From Flavobacterium galactosidilyticum (GTDB lineage: Bacteria > Bacteroidota > Bacteroidia > Flavobacteriales > Flavobacteriaceae), in assembly GCF_020911945.1 (NCBI RefSeq), contig NZ_CP087135.1:1736001-1800000 (forward strand): a stretch of DNA of 64,000 nucleotides. Reading direction: 5' to 3'. A model generated the notes under the pieces. It searched no databases, was not told the DNA's origin, and saw only the letters and a list, made by a program, of their open reading frames with translations. The position numbers and the translations under genes were made by a program. The stretch's first letter is position 1; each line of letters starts with the position of its first letter. This document shows positions 36,209 to 43,772 of this stretch, in pieces.

Positions 36209-36216
36209 TATCTTTG
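36209..36216 (+). promoter_or_regulatory. Putative -7 box of the acyltransferase gene
   Basis: TATCTTTG fits TAnnTTTG. It ends only 9 nt before the ATG at 36226, so the transcript would have a leader of about 5 nt. This also excludes the in-frame start at 36205, which would lie upstream of the box. Confidence 0.6.
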
Positions 36217-36225
36217 CAGAAAAAA

Positions 36226-37101
36226 ATGAATCTGTTACTTTTCATTATTGCCTATCCGCTGCTGCTCATCATATCGATTTTACCTTTTAGAATTCTCTAT
36301 ATTTTATCGGACATCATTTGTTTTTTTGTATATCAAGTTATTGGTTACCGAAAAAAGGTAGTGAGAAGTAATTTGGCTTTAGCATTACCACACTTATCGG
36401 ATGAAGAACGCTTGATAGTTGAAAAAAAATCATACAAACATTTGTGCGACATGTTCCTAGAAATGATCAAAACCATGACAATTTCTAAGAAAGAAATGGA
36501 CAAGCGATTTAGCTATAAAAATCTTGATGAATATAAAAATCTTGAGAAAGAAGGCAAGAGTATTGCTTTGATGTTAGCGCATTACGCAAGTTATGAATGG
36601 GTTGTATCTATGAATAGCAAAGTTTCTTTTAAAGGATATGGAATTTATAAAAAAGTAAATAACAAATATTTTGATAGTTTAGTACGCAGAATACGGTCTA
36701 AGTTTGATGCCGAATTAATTTCTATTGATAAAACTGCTGAAGTGATTGCAAGTAATTATGCGAATAATATTAAATCTACGTATGGGTTTGCAAGTGATCA
36801 ATCACCGCAGCTGCGAGGCATTAATCATTGGCACAAATTTATGGGAATTGAAGTTCCTGTTTATGTTGGGGGTGAATTACTTTCTAAAAAATTCGACATG
36901 AACATGATGTTTTTAAAAGTTTCAAAAGTAAAAAGAGGCTTTTACGAAGCAGAGTTTGAGCTTTTGTCTACTGATGTTAAATCAGTGCCTAATTTTGAAC
37001 TTATGAATACCTTTTTAGAAAAGGTTGAGCAGCAAATCCTTGAAGCTCCTGAATATTATTTGTGGACACACAGAAGGTGGAAACACATGGGGAAAAGGTA
37101 G
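36226..37101 (+). CDS. Lysophospholipid / lipid A-type acyltransferase (LpxL/HtrB family)
   Basis: 291 residues from ATG at 36226 (MNLLLFIIAYPLLLI). One N-terminal membrane helix. The acyltransferase HxxxxE/D site is ALMLAHYASYEW, and the later block YGFASDQSPQLRGIN and the C-terminal YLWTHRRWKH match the LpxL family ('DQ' and 'WxHRRWK'). It transfers a secondary acyl chain to lipid A in the inner membrane. The specific acyl position is not inferable. Confidence 0.9.
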   Translation: MNLLLFIIAYPLLLIISILPFRILYILSDIICFFVYQVIGYRKKVVRSNLALALPHLSDEERLIVEKKSYKHLCDMFLEMIKTMTISKKEMDKRFSYKNLDEYKNLEKEGKSIALMLAHYASYEWVVSMNSKVSFKGYGIYKKVNNKYFDSLVRRIRSKFDAELISIDKTAEVIASNYANNIKSTYGFASDQSPQLRGINHWHKFMGIEVPVYVGGELLSKKFDMNMMFLKVSKVKRGFYEAEFELLSTDVKSVPNFELMNTFLEKVEQQILEAPEYYLWTHRRWKHMGKR

Positions 37102-37145
37102 ATTGTAGATTTTTGTGGTATTAAATAACTTTGTAATGTGTTGTT

Positions 37146-38327
37146 ATGGTTGATGAAAATGAGCGTAATAATTTGAAAGTCGATTTTTTTATTATCGACA
37201 ATACGCCTATTGGCGGTGTAGAACGCGTTACTTGTTCTCTAATAAATCTTTTTTTTGAAAAAGGAATCAAGGTAGATTATGTGATATCAATGCAAAATAA
37301 GTTTGAAAAACCTCACTTTCCTTATCCAGAAATAAGTAACTACATCAATCTTAATTGTTCTTCAAAGGAATTAGAAGAAAAATTATATCAACAATTTATA
37401 GCTTTAGAAATTAAAAATTTAATATTTCAAGGAGACAATATGTCTATTTCTATCGCTCTGCTGAAAGCAGCGAAACGTGCTGGAGTAAAAGCGATTCCTC
37501 AATATCATGGTTCTCCTCATGCTTATTTAGATAAATATATTTCAGGAAATGATATAGTTAAAAATCCGTATTTGGCTTTGAAATATTTATTTGCACGTGC
37601 TACGCGGCCTTTTAAACTTCTTAAATTAAAAAAATATTTAGTACTTGCAGAGAATGGTATTGCATGCGTAAGTCATGGTTCAGCAAATGAAATTAAGAAG
37701 ATCTTTAAGAATTCACAAGTAATAAATGAGAGGGTTTTTACTATTTATAATCCACTGCATTTAGAGTTGCAAAATATCAATACCGATATAAATCAGAAAA
37801 GTAATAACATTGTTTATTTATCTAGATTGGAGAATAAGCATAAAAACTCATTTTTAGTAGTGAAAGCTTGGAATGAGATTGCTCATAAATATCCGAATTG
37901 GCAATTGGACATATTGGGTGATGGTGCTATTAGCGATAAAATGAAAAATTATGTTGACGAAAACAAGATAACGAACGTAGTTTTTCACGGTATGATTACT
38001 GAGATCGCTCCACATTTATCAAAAAGTAAAATATCTATTCTTACTTCAAACTGCGAAGGATTGGGAATGGGAATTCTAGAATCTATCTGTTATAAAAACG
38101 CAGTTGTTTGTACTAAAAGTGATGGAGGAATCACGGATTTAGTGAAGCATAAAAAATCTGGTTTGATTGTGGCAAGAAATGATCATAAAGGCTTTGCAAA
38201 AAGCATGGAAAAGTTAATGAATGATGAACAATTACGAACTGAATATGCAAATGAATCTTATAAAATAGCCAGTAATTTCTCAGATGAGGAAATTATTGAA
38301 GAATGGAGAAAGAGATTCGAATTATAG
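37146..38327 (+). CDS. Glycosyltransferase family 4
   Basis: 393 residues. GT-B fold: N-terminal acceptor domain with GGVERVTCSLINLF, C-terminal donor domain with NNIVYLSRLENKHKN, LDILGDG and the sugar-nucleotide E(x)7E site CEGLGMGILESICYKNAVVC (cited in part as EGLGMGILES). It likely adds a sugar to a surface glycan or lipopolysaccharide; sugar and acceptor unknown. Its 3' end overlaps the convergent glycosyltransferase by 6 nt. Confidence 0.88.
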   Translation: MVDENERNNLKVDFFIIDNTPIGGVERVTCSLINLFFEKGIKVDYVISMQNKFEKPHFPYPEISNYINLNCSSKELEEKLYQQFIALEIKNLIFQGDNMSISIALLKAAKRAGVKAIPQYHGSPHAYLDKYISGNDIVKNPYLALKYLFARATRPFKLLKLKKYLVLAENGIACVSHGSANEIKKIFKNSQVINERVFTIYNPLHLELQNINTDINQKSNNIVYLSRLENKHKNSFLVVKAWNEIAHKYPNWQLDILGDGAISDKMKNYVDENKITNVVFHGMITEIAPHLSKSKISILTSNCEGLGMGILESICYKNAVVCTKSDGGITDLVKHKKSGLIVARNDHKGFAKSMEKLMNDEQLRTEYANESYKIASNFSDEEIIEEWRKRFEL

Positions 38328-39110
38328 GTAATTATTTAAACCATTCTCGCATCTTGCTAATTTTTCTTTAACTACTTTTTCTAAAATTAAATCATTGGTA
38401 GGTAACATTTTTTTACTATTTTCTTTGTGAAAAATATGCAAAACATTAGCGTTGAATTTGATGTTTTTTCTTGTGATTTTTGCGTTTAATAAGCGCACTA
38501 CAAGTTCAGTATCTTCTCGGCCCCAGCCAATGAAATCTTCATTGAATCCATTAACCTTAATTAAGTCACTTTTAAAACAAGCCATATTGCATGACCTAAC
38601 TTGTTTGTCGCTTGTCGTTTTATGACTTATAATTTTAGAAAGTATGGTGTTGTTTATCCTGTTTTTATGATTAGCTAAAATGCTATTATTGCTTACAGCA
38701 AAATTAATATTTTTCTCAGCAATCAATTTTTTAGAATACTCTTCTTTGAGAAGAACTCTAGTTCCTATGGTAAATTGATTGGCCTTAGAGTGTGCAATAT
38801 GATCTTTTATAAAATTTGGATGCAGCACTAAATCACCATCAATCATAATGATTAATTCACCAGTAGCTTTCGCAATTGCCCTATTTCGGGAAGCTGCTGC
38901 TCTAAATCCAAGGTCTTCTTGCCATGAATGAATAATAGGAGTTTTTAATCTTTGTTGCCATTTTTTAACTACAATTTCAGTTTCTTTAGTAGAACCATCA
39001 TCAGCAATCACTATTTCGTCAGGCATTACTGTTAGATTTTCAATACTCATTAGTACGACTTCTAAAGCTTCAGGCCAATTATATGTGGTTATTAGTAAAG
39101 TTGTTGTCAT
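38322..39110 (-). CDS. Glycosyltransferase family 2
   Basis: 262 residues, GT-A fold. Motifs: TLLITTYNWPEALEVVL start, IVIADDGST (nucleotide-sugar binding), GFRAAASRNRAI and the metal site IMIDGDLVLHPNF (DxD). A later GRGREDTEL-like element (WGREDTELVVRL) is typical of the chondroitin-synthase-like subgroup (GT2 with C-terminal galactosyltransferase-like domain). Likely acts in surface polysaccharide synthesis with its neighbours. Confidence 0.9.
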   Translation of the reverse strand: MTTTLLITTYNWPEALEVVLMSIENLTVMPDEIVIADDGSTKETEIVVKKWQQRLKTPIIHSWQEDLGFRAAASRNRAIAKATGELIIMIDGDLVLHPNFIKDHIAHSKANQFTIGTRVLLKEEYSKKLIAEKNINFAVSNNSILANHKNRINNTILSKIISHKTTSDKQVRSCNMACFKSDLIKVNGFNEDFIGWGREDTELVVRLLNAKITRKNIKFNANVLHIFHKENSKKMLPTNDLILEKVVKEKLARCENGLNNYL

Positions 39111-39133
39111 AATTTATATTTAGCAATGTGTTT

Positions 39134-40246
39134 TTAAACTTCGGAGTATAATTTATTGATTTTGGATGCGATAATTTCATCATTAAATTTTTGAACAAAT
39201 TCCCAACCTTTTCGGGTAATTTCTTTGCATAAATCCTCGTTTTGCAGTAATTTCATAATGGCTTTTTCCATTTCGTCAACACTTGTTGGATTTATATAAA
39301 CGGAATTTGGTCCGCCAGCTTCTGGAAAAACACCGCAATGGGTTGTTATGACTGGAGTTTTTGAATATAAAGCTTCAATGATAGGTATTCCAAAACCTTC
39401 ATAAAGTGAAGGATAGATAAATACTTGTGCGAGCTTGTACAAAATGGATAATTCTTTGATTGAGACATTTTTCAAAAACAGGACTTTGTTTTCTAGATTG
39501 TTCTGCGCAATATAATCCTTGATTTCTTTTGCATAAGAAGTTTCATTGCCCACAATAACTAGGGTAGTGTGAATGTTTTTTATTGCTTTTACAGCCAAAA
39601 GAATGTTTTTTCGGGCTTCGATTGTACCAACATTGAGGAGGAATTTTTCCGGTAAGCCGAACTTGGTGGTTACTTCTTTGTATTCTTTTTCAGAATAATC
39701 TTCTTTAAAAGCAGCATGACATCCTTGATAGATTACTTTTATTTTTGAAGGCTCAATTTTCAAGAATTCAATAATATCATTTTTTGTTTGCTCGCTAATT
39801 GCAATTACTAAATTAGCTTGTTGAGCTGCTTTTTTAAATTTATAGAAATGTATTTTACGATCAAAAAAAGAATACAAATGCGGATATCTAACAAATATTA
39901 AATCGTGAATAGTGACTATGCTTTTGATATTTTTAGATCTCAGGCCTGCAGGAAGTTCACCGGATAACCCATGAAATAAGGTAATGTTGTCTTTTTTTAA
40001 ATCGTTTACAATTCCTTTTTGTCTCCATAAATTATAAAATTTCAAGTAAAAAAAAGTAGATGGTTTCTTTTCGAAGACGTTTTTGCTGTTAGCTGTAAAT
40101 AATATCTCTTTTGAATCTTTGGGATTGTATAAATAATAATTGTTTTCTGGAAAATATTGGCTTAGAAGCCGAATCAAATCACGACTGTAGTTACCCAGTC
40201 CTGTTTTATTGTGAAAAACTCTTTTTGCTTCAAAGCCAATATTCAT
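39134..40246 (-). CDS. Glycosyltransferase family 1/4
   Basis: 370 residues, GT-B fold. N-terminal IGFEAKRVFHNKTGLGNYSRDL binds acceptor (cited in part as NKTGLGNYSRDL). The donor domain has LLNVGTIEARKNILLAVKA and the E(x)7E motif SLYEGFGIPIIEALYSKTPVI (cited in part as YEGFGIPIIEAL). It is 23 bp upstream of the GT2 gene on the same strand, so they are likely co-expressed. The sugar is unknown; the family includes mannosyl and glucosyl transferases. Confidence 0.9.
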   Translation of the reverse strand: MNIGFEAKRVFHNKTGLGNYSRDLIRLLSQYFPENNYYLYNPKDSKEILFTANSKNVFEKKPSTFFYLKFYNLWRQKGIVNDLKKDNITLFHGLSGELPAGLRSKNIKSIVTIHDLIFVRYPHLYSFFDRKIHFYKFKKAAQQANLVIAISEQTKNDIIEFLKIEPSKIKVIYQGCHAAFKEDYSEKEYKEVTTKFGLPEKFLLNVGTIEARKNILLAVKAIKNIHTTLVIVGNETSYAKEIKDYIAQNNLENKVLFLKNVSIKELSILYKLAQVFIYPSLYEGFGIPIIEALYSKTPVITTHCGVFPEAGGPNSVYINPTSVDEMEKAIMKLLQNEDLCKEITRKGWEFVQKFNDEIIASKINKLYSEV

Positions 40247-40266
40247 CTTATCTACTTTATTTAGTG

Positions 40267-41082
40267 TTAAACTGCTACGTCATATTCTCTCAACGCATTG
40301 TTTAGAGAAGTTTTCAAATCGGTAGATGGCTTACGAGTACCAATAATTAAAGCACAAGGAACTTGAAAATCTCCAGCGGCAAACTTTTTAGTATAGCTTC
40401 CAGGAATCACTACTGAACGAGCAGGAACGTATCCTTTCATTTCTAAAGGAGTGTCTCCAGTTACATCGATTATTTTTGTTGATGCTGTCAAACATACATT
40501 GGCTCCTAGAACTGCTTCTTTACCTACATGAACACCTTCAACAACGATACAGCGTGAACCAATAAATGCGCCATCTTCGATGATTACTGGAGCTGCTTGT
40601 AATGGCTCAAGAACACCACCAATTCCTACTCCACCACTTAAGTGAACGTTTTTACCAATTTGAGCACAGCTTCCTACGGTTGCCCAAGTGTCTACCATAG
40701 TTCCTTCATCTACATAAGCACCAATGTTTACATAACTCGGCATCAAAATAACGCCACTAGAAATATATGCTCCGTAACGAGCAACAGCATTAGGAACTAC
40801 GCGTATTCCTTTTTCAGCATAATTTCTTTTCAGTAGCATTTTATCATGATATTCAAAAATGCCAGACTCCCATGTTTCCATTTTTTGAATTGGGAAATAC
40901 ATTACTACAGCTTTCTTAACCCATTCGTTTACTTGCCAACCTTCAGCAACTGGCTCAGCTACACGTAACTTCCCTGAATCTAGTAATTCAATAACTTCTC
41001 TGATAGCATCAGTAGTTGTAGTTTCTTGCAATAATGCACGGTTTTCCCATGCTTGTTCTATAATAGTTTGTAATGGATTCAT
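40267..41082 (-). CDS. dapD: 2,3,4,5-tetrahydropyridine-2,6-dicarboxylate N-succinyltransferase
   Basis: 271 residues. The N-terminal helical domain is followed by a left-handed beta-helix with hexapeptide repeats (VRVVPNAVARYGAYISSGVILMPSYVNIGAYVDEGTMVDTWATVGSCAQIGKN; short motifs VILMPSYVNIGAYV and MVDTWATVGSCAQIG are diagnostic). It succinylates tetrahydrodipicolinate in the lysine/meso-diaminopimelate pathway, so it supplies peptidoglycan. It has its own TATATTTG promoter box. The 20-bp gap to the glycosyltransferase gene downstream allows read-through. Confidence 0.96.
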   Translation of the reverse strand: MNPLQTIIEQAWENRALLQETTTTDAIREVIELLDSGKLRVAEPVAEGWQVNEWVKKAVVMYFPIQKMETWESGIFEYHDKMLLKRNYAEKGIRVVPNAVARYGAYISSGVILMPSYVNIGAYVDEGTMVDTWATVGSCAQIGKNVHLSGGVGIGGVLEPLQAAPVIIEDGAFIGSRCIVVEGVHVGKEAVLGANVCLTASTKIIDVTGDTPLEMKGYVPARSVVIPGSYTKKFAAGDFQVPCALIIGTRKPSTDLKTSLNNALREYDVAV

Positions 41083-41098
41083 TTTGATAGATTTTTGG

Positions 41099-41106
41099 CA
41101 AATATA
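41099..41106 (-). promoter_or_regulatory. Putative -7 box of dapD
   Basis: TATATTTG on the minus strand, 16 nt upstream of the dapD ATG. It faces away from the toxin-antitoxin box at 41153. Confidence 0.6.
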
Positions 41107-41152
41107 GGATTTTTAGCGATATGCAAAAAGTCAAATTGCGGCGAAAATGTTA

Positions 41153-41160
41153 TATATTTG
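41153..41160 (+). promoter_or_regulatory. Putative -7 box of the toxin-antitoxin remnant and ruvX
   Basis: TATATTTG, 19 nt before the antitoxin ATG at 41180. Because ruvX begins 1 nt after the toxin stop, this may be its main promoter. Confidence 0.55.
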
Positions 41161-41179
41161 TAACTCAAATCGTTTAATT

Positions 41180-41411
41180 ATGGGAACTATCAGACTAGAA
41201 TTTAATTCAGACAGTAAAGCTAAATTATTAGAATTATTGAGTTCGTTTTCTTCGGATGAATTAAAAATAGTTCAAGAAATATCCTAATTTTGATGAGAAC
41301 AATCGTAAAATGGATAGTTATGCTAAGCTGAAAAGTGGTAAAGAGAAAATGTATTCAGTAGATGAAGTTGCGGCAATTTTAGATAAAACATTTTCGGAAT
41401 ATGATAGTTAG
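41180..41411 (+). pseudogene. Antitoxin of a RelE-type pair, frameshifted
   Basis: ATG at 41180 gives MGTIRLEFNSDSKAKLLELL..SSDELKIVQEI then TAA at 41285 (35 residues). Shifting by one base near 41276-41283 restores YPNFDENNRKMDSYAKL and SGKEKMYSVDEVAAILDKTF to a stop at 41409, giving the usual 76 residues with the antitoxin C-terminus that ends (S/D)(E)VxxxLxx. So one inserted base explains it. The restored stop overlaps the toxin start by 11 nt, the normal arrangement. The predicted short product would lack the toxin-binding end. Confidence 0.8.
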
Positions 41412-41682
41412 TATTTCCAATGAATTTCTAAAATTATTGACAGAGCAAGTTCGTTACATTTAGAAAGATAAACCACGAGCAGCATTAAAATTCAGGAAAG
41501 ATTTAATAAAAACATTAAAAAAAGACCTTAAACAACCATTTCATTTCAAAAAATCAAGATATTTTCATAACGAAAAGATAAGAGATTATGTTTTTAAAGG
41601 ATATGTAGTTGTTTATGAAGTTGATATTGTGAAGAAAATCGTTTTTGTCTTTGATTGTATAAAATATAAAGATTCATTATAA
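41401..41682 (+). pseudogene. RelE-type toxin, nonsense codon at position 21
   Basis: ATG at 41401 opens MIVSISNEFLKLLTEQVRYI then TAG (41461-41463). The frame then runs on intact as KDKPRAALKFRKDLIKTLKKDLKQPFHFKKS (cited in part) to GYVVVYEVDIVKKIVFVFDCIKYKD and TAA at 41680, which are the conserved RelE catalytic and C-terminal strands. Total is 94 codons, normal length. The family has Ala or Glu at codon 21. With its antitoxin also broken, the module looks dead. A restart after the TAG would lack the first helix. Confidence 0.83.
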
Positions 41683-41683
41683 A

Positions 41684-42100
41684 ATGCCAAGAATTCTCTC
41701 CATAGATTACGGACAAAAGCGCACCGGAATAGCCGTTACCGATGAAATGCAAATCATAGCTTCAGGATTAACTACTATTCCAAGTGCGACTGCAATAGAT
41801 TTTTTGAAAGATTATTTTTCAAAAGAAAAAGTAGAAGCAGTACTCATAGGGGAGCCAAAGCAGATGAACGGACAACCATCAGAAAGCGCTTCTATAATTA
41901 AAGGTTTTGTGACTCATTTTACCAACCATTTTCCGGATATGAAAGTAATACGAGTTGACGAGCGCTTTACTTCAAAAATGGCTTTTCAATCCATGATTGA
42001 TAGCGGTATGAAAAAGAAACAACGACAGAACAAGGCTCTTATCGACGAAATCTCAGCGACAATAATGTTGCAAGATTATTTAACATATAACAAGTTTTAG
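41684..42100 (+). CDS. ruvX: Holliday junction resolvase-like protein RuvX (YqgF family)
   Basis: 138 residues, usual length. RNase H-like fold: MPRILSIDYGQKRTGIAV (first catalytic Asp and G-x-K-R), IGEPKQMNGQPSE, and the C-terminal VRVDERFTSKMA plus DEISATIMLQDYL (later acidic residues). It acts in pre-16S rRNA 5'-end processing and/or recombination. It starts 1 nt after the toxin stop, so its transcription probably depends on the toxin-antitoxin promoter or on dapD-side read-through. Confidence 0.94.
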   Translation: MPRILSIDYGQKRTGIAVTDEMQIIASGLTTIPSATAIDFLKDYFSKEKVEAVLIGEPKQMNGQPSESASIIKGFVTHFTNHFPDMKVIRVDERFTSKMAFQSMIDSGMKKKQRQNKALIDEISATIMLQDYLTYNKF

Positions 42101-42189
42101 CATTCATTTTGTAGACCTTAAACCTCTAAATTCCTTCCTATTTTTACTTTTTAACATTAAATTGTTATAATTTTTTTAGTTATATAAAG

Positions 42190-42197
42190 TATCTTTG
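42190..42197 (+). promoter_or_regulatory. Putative -7 box of mqo
   Basis: TATCTTTG fits TAnnTTTG and lies 17 nt upstream of the mqo ATG at 42215, implying a leader of about 12 nt. Confidence 0.6.
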
Positions 42198-42214
42198 CAC
42201 TCTAAATTTTTTTT

Positions 42215-43711
42215 ATGCCTGATACAACCATACCAACAGATAGTGACGTAATTCTTATAGGAGCTGGTATTATGAGTGCCACTCTTGGCTTAATTCTAAA
42301 AGAATTACAGCCCGATTTAAAAATTGAAATTTACGAAAGATTAGATATTGCCGCTGCTGAAAGTTCTGATGCGTGGAATAATGCAGGAACGGGACACTCC
42401 GCTTTTTGTGAGCTTAATTATACGCCAGAAGCTCAGGATGGAAGTATTAGTCCAAACAAAGCAATCAGTATTGCAGAATCTTTTGAAGTTTCACGCCAGT
42501 TTTGGTCTTATTTAGTCCAAGAAAATATAGTTTCCTCTCCTGAGAATTTTATAAAAAGTATTCCTCACGTGAGTTTTGTTTGGGGTGAAAAAAATGTAGA
42601 TTTCCTTAAAAAGAGATTCGATACGCTGCAAGCTAATCCGCTTTTTAAAGACATGGTTTTTAGTTCTGATTTTTCTAAATTGAAAGAATGGATGCCTTTA
42701 GTTATGGAAGGTAGGGAGAATTCAGAAAAATTTGCTGCAACTTCAGTTTCAATAGGTACAGATGTTAATTTTGGAGAATTAACCAGAGAAATTTTTGGTT
42801 ACTTAACAAAATTGGACGGTGTTACCATTCATTTTCATCATGAAGTGAGAAAACTGAAGCAACTTGATGATAAAACTTGGAGAGTAAAAGTGACGGATTT
42901 AGCTACTGGTCAGAAAAGTAAAGCCTATACAAAATTTGTTTTTATTGGCGCTGGAGGAGGTTCTTTGCCTTTATTAGAAAAAGCTAATGTTCAAGAAGGA
43001 AAGGGATATGGTGGTTTTCCGGTAAGCGGTCAGTGGCTAAAATGTGTTAATCCTGAAGTGATTGCAAAACACCAAGCTAAAGTATATGGTAAAGCTAGCG
43101 TTGGCGCACCGCCAATGTCGGTTCCGCATATTGATTCTCGAATGATTGATGGCGAGAGAGCATTGCTTTTTGGACCTTTTGCCGGTTTTTCTACTCGATT
43201 TTTAAAGAATGGATCTTATTCAGATTTGCCATTATCTATAAAAACAGATAATATTATTCCTATGATAGCTGCTGGCATCAAGAATATTCCGTTGACAAAA
43301 TATTTAATTGAGCAAGTACGTCTATCGCCTAAAGATCGAATTAATGCTTTGAAAGAATATGTACCAGGTGCAAAATCTAAGGATTGGGTTCTGGAAAGAG
43401 CAGGACAAAGGGTTCAGGTAATTAAGAAAGACGAGAAAGAAGGTGGTATATTAGAATTTGGTACTGAGATGATTACTACTGAGGACGGTTCGCTTTCTGT
43501 TTTGCTTGGTGCTTCACCTGGAGCTTCAACTGCTGTTTCTATTATGGTTGAGTTGATTGCGAAATGTTTTAAAGATCAATTCGAAACGCCAGAATGGCAA
43601 GAGAAATTAAAAAAGATGATTCCTTCTTTTGGTCATAAATTAAACGATAATCCAGATTTATTATTTGAAATCAGAAAAGAAACTTCAAGTGTTCTAAAAC
43701 TGAATAATTAG
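42215..43711 (+). CDS. mqo: Malate:quinone oxidoreductase
   Basis: 498 residues. FAD-binding start DVILIGAGIMSATLGLIL, the family blocks AAESSDAWNNAGTGHSAFCELNYTP (cited in part as SDAWNNAGTGHSAFCELNY), FVFIGAGGGSLPLLEKA and the C-terminal VLLGASPGASTAVSIM. A membrane-associated TCA cycle enzyme that oxidises malate and passes electrons to the quinone pool, feeding the respiratory chain. Single gene with its own promoter and terminator. Confidence 0.95.
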   Translation: MPDTTIPTDSDVILIGAGIMSATLGLILKELQPDLKIEIYERLDIAAAESSDAWNNAGTGHSAFCELNYTPEAQDGSISPNKAISIAESFEVSRQFWSYLVQENIVSSPENFIKSIPHVSFVWGEKNVDFLKKRFDTLQANPLFKDMVFSSDFSKLKEWMPLVMEGRENSEKFAATSVSIGTDVNFGELTREIFGYLTKLDGVTIHFHHEVRKLKQLDDKTWRVKVTDLATGQKSKAYTKFVFIGAGGGSLPLLEKANVQEGKGYGGFPVSGQWLKCVNPEVIAKHQAKVYGKASVGAPPMSVPHIDSRMIDGERALLFGPFAGFSTRFLKNGSYSDLPLSIKTDNIIPMIAAGIKNIPLTKYLIEQVRLSPKDRINALKEYVPGAKSKDWVLERAGQRVQVIKKDEKEGGILEFGTEMITTEDGSLSVLLGASPGASTAVSIMVELIAKCFKDQFETPEWQEKLKKMIPSFGHKLNDNPDLLFEIRKETSSVLKLNN

Positions 43712-43732
43712 AACTTTATAAGGATATAAAAG

Positions 43733-43772
43733 GCGCTAAAGTGGAGATTATCTCTATTTTAGCGCTTTTTTC
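43733..43772. terminator. Hairpin between convergent mqo and FUSC genes
   Basis: GCGCTAAA (43733-43740) pairs with TTTAGCGC (43758-43765) with a second small stem (GGAGA/TCTC) in the loop, followed by a T-run for the plus strand. The last codons of the FUSC gene lie inside it. Confidence 0.75.
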
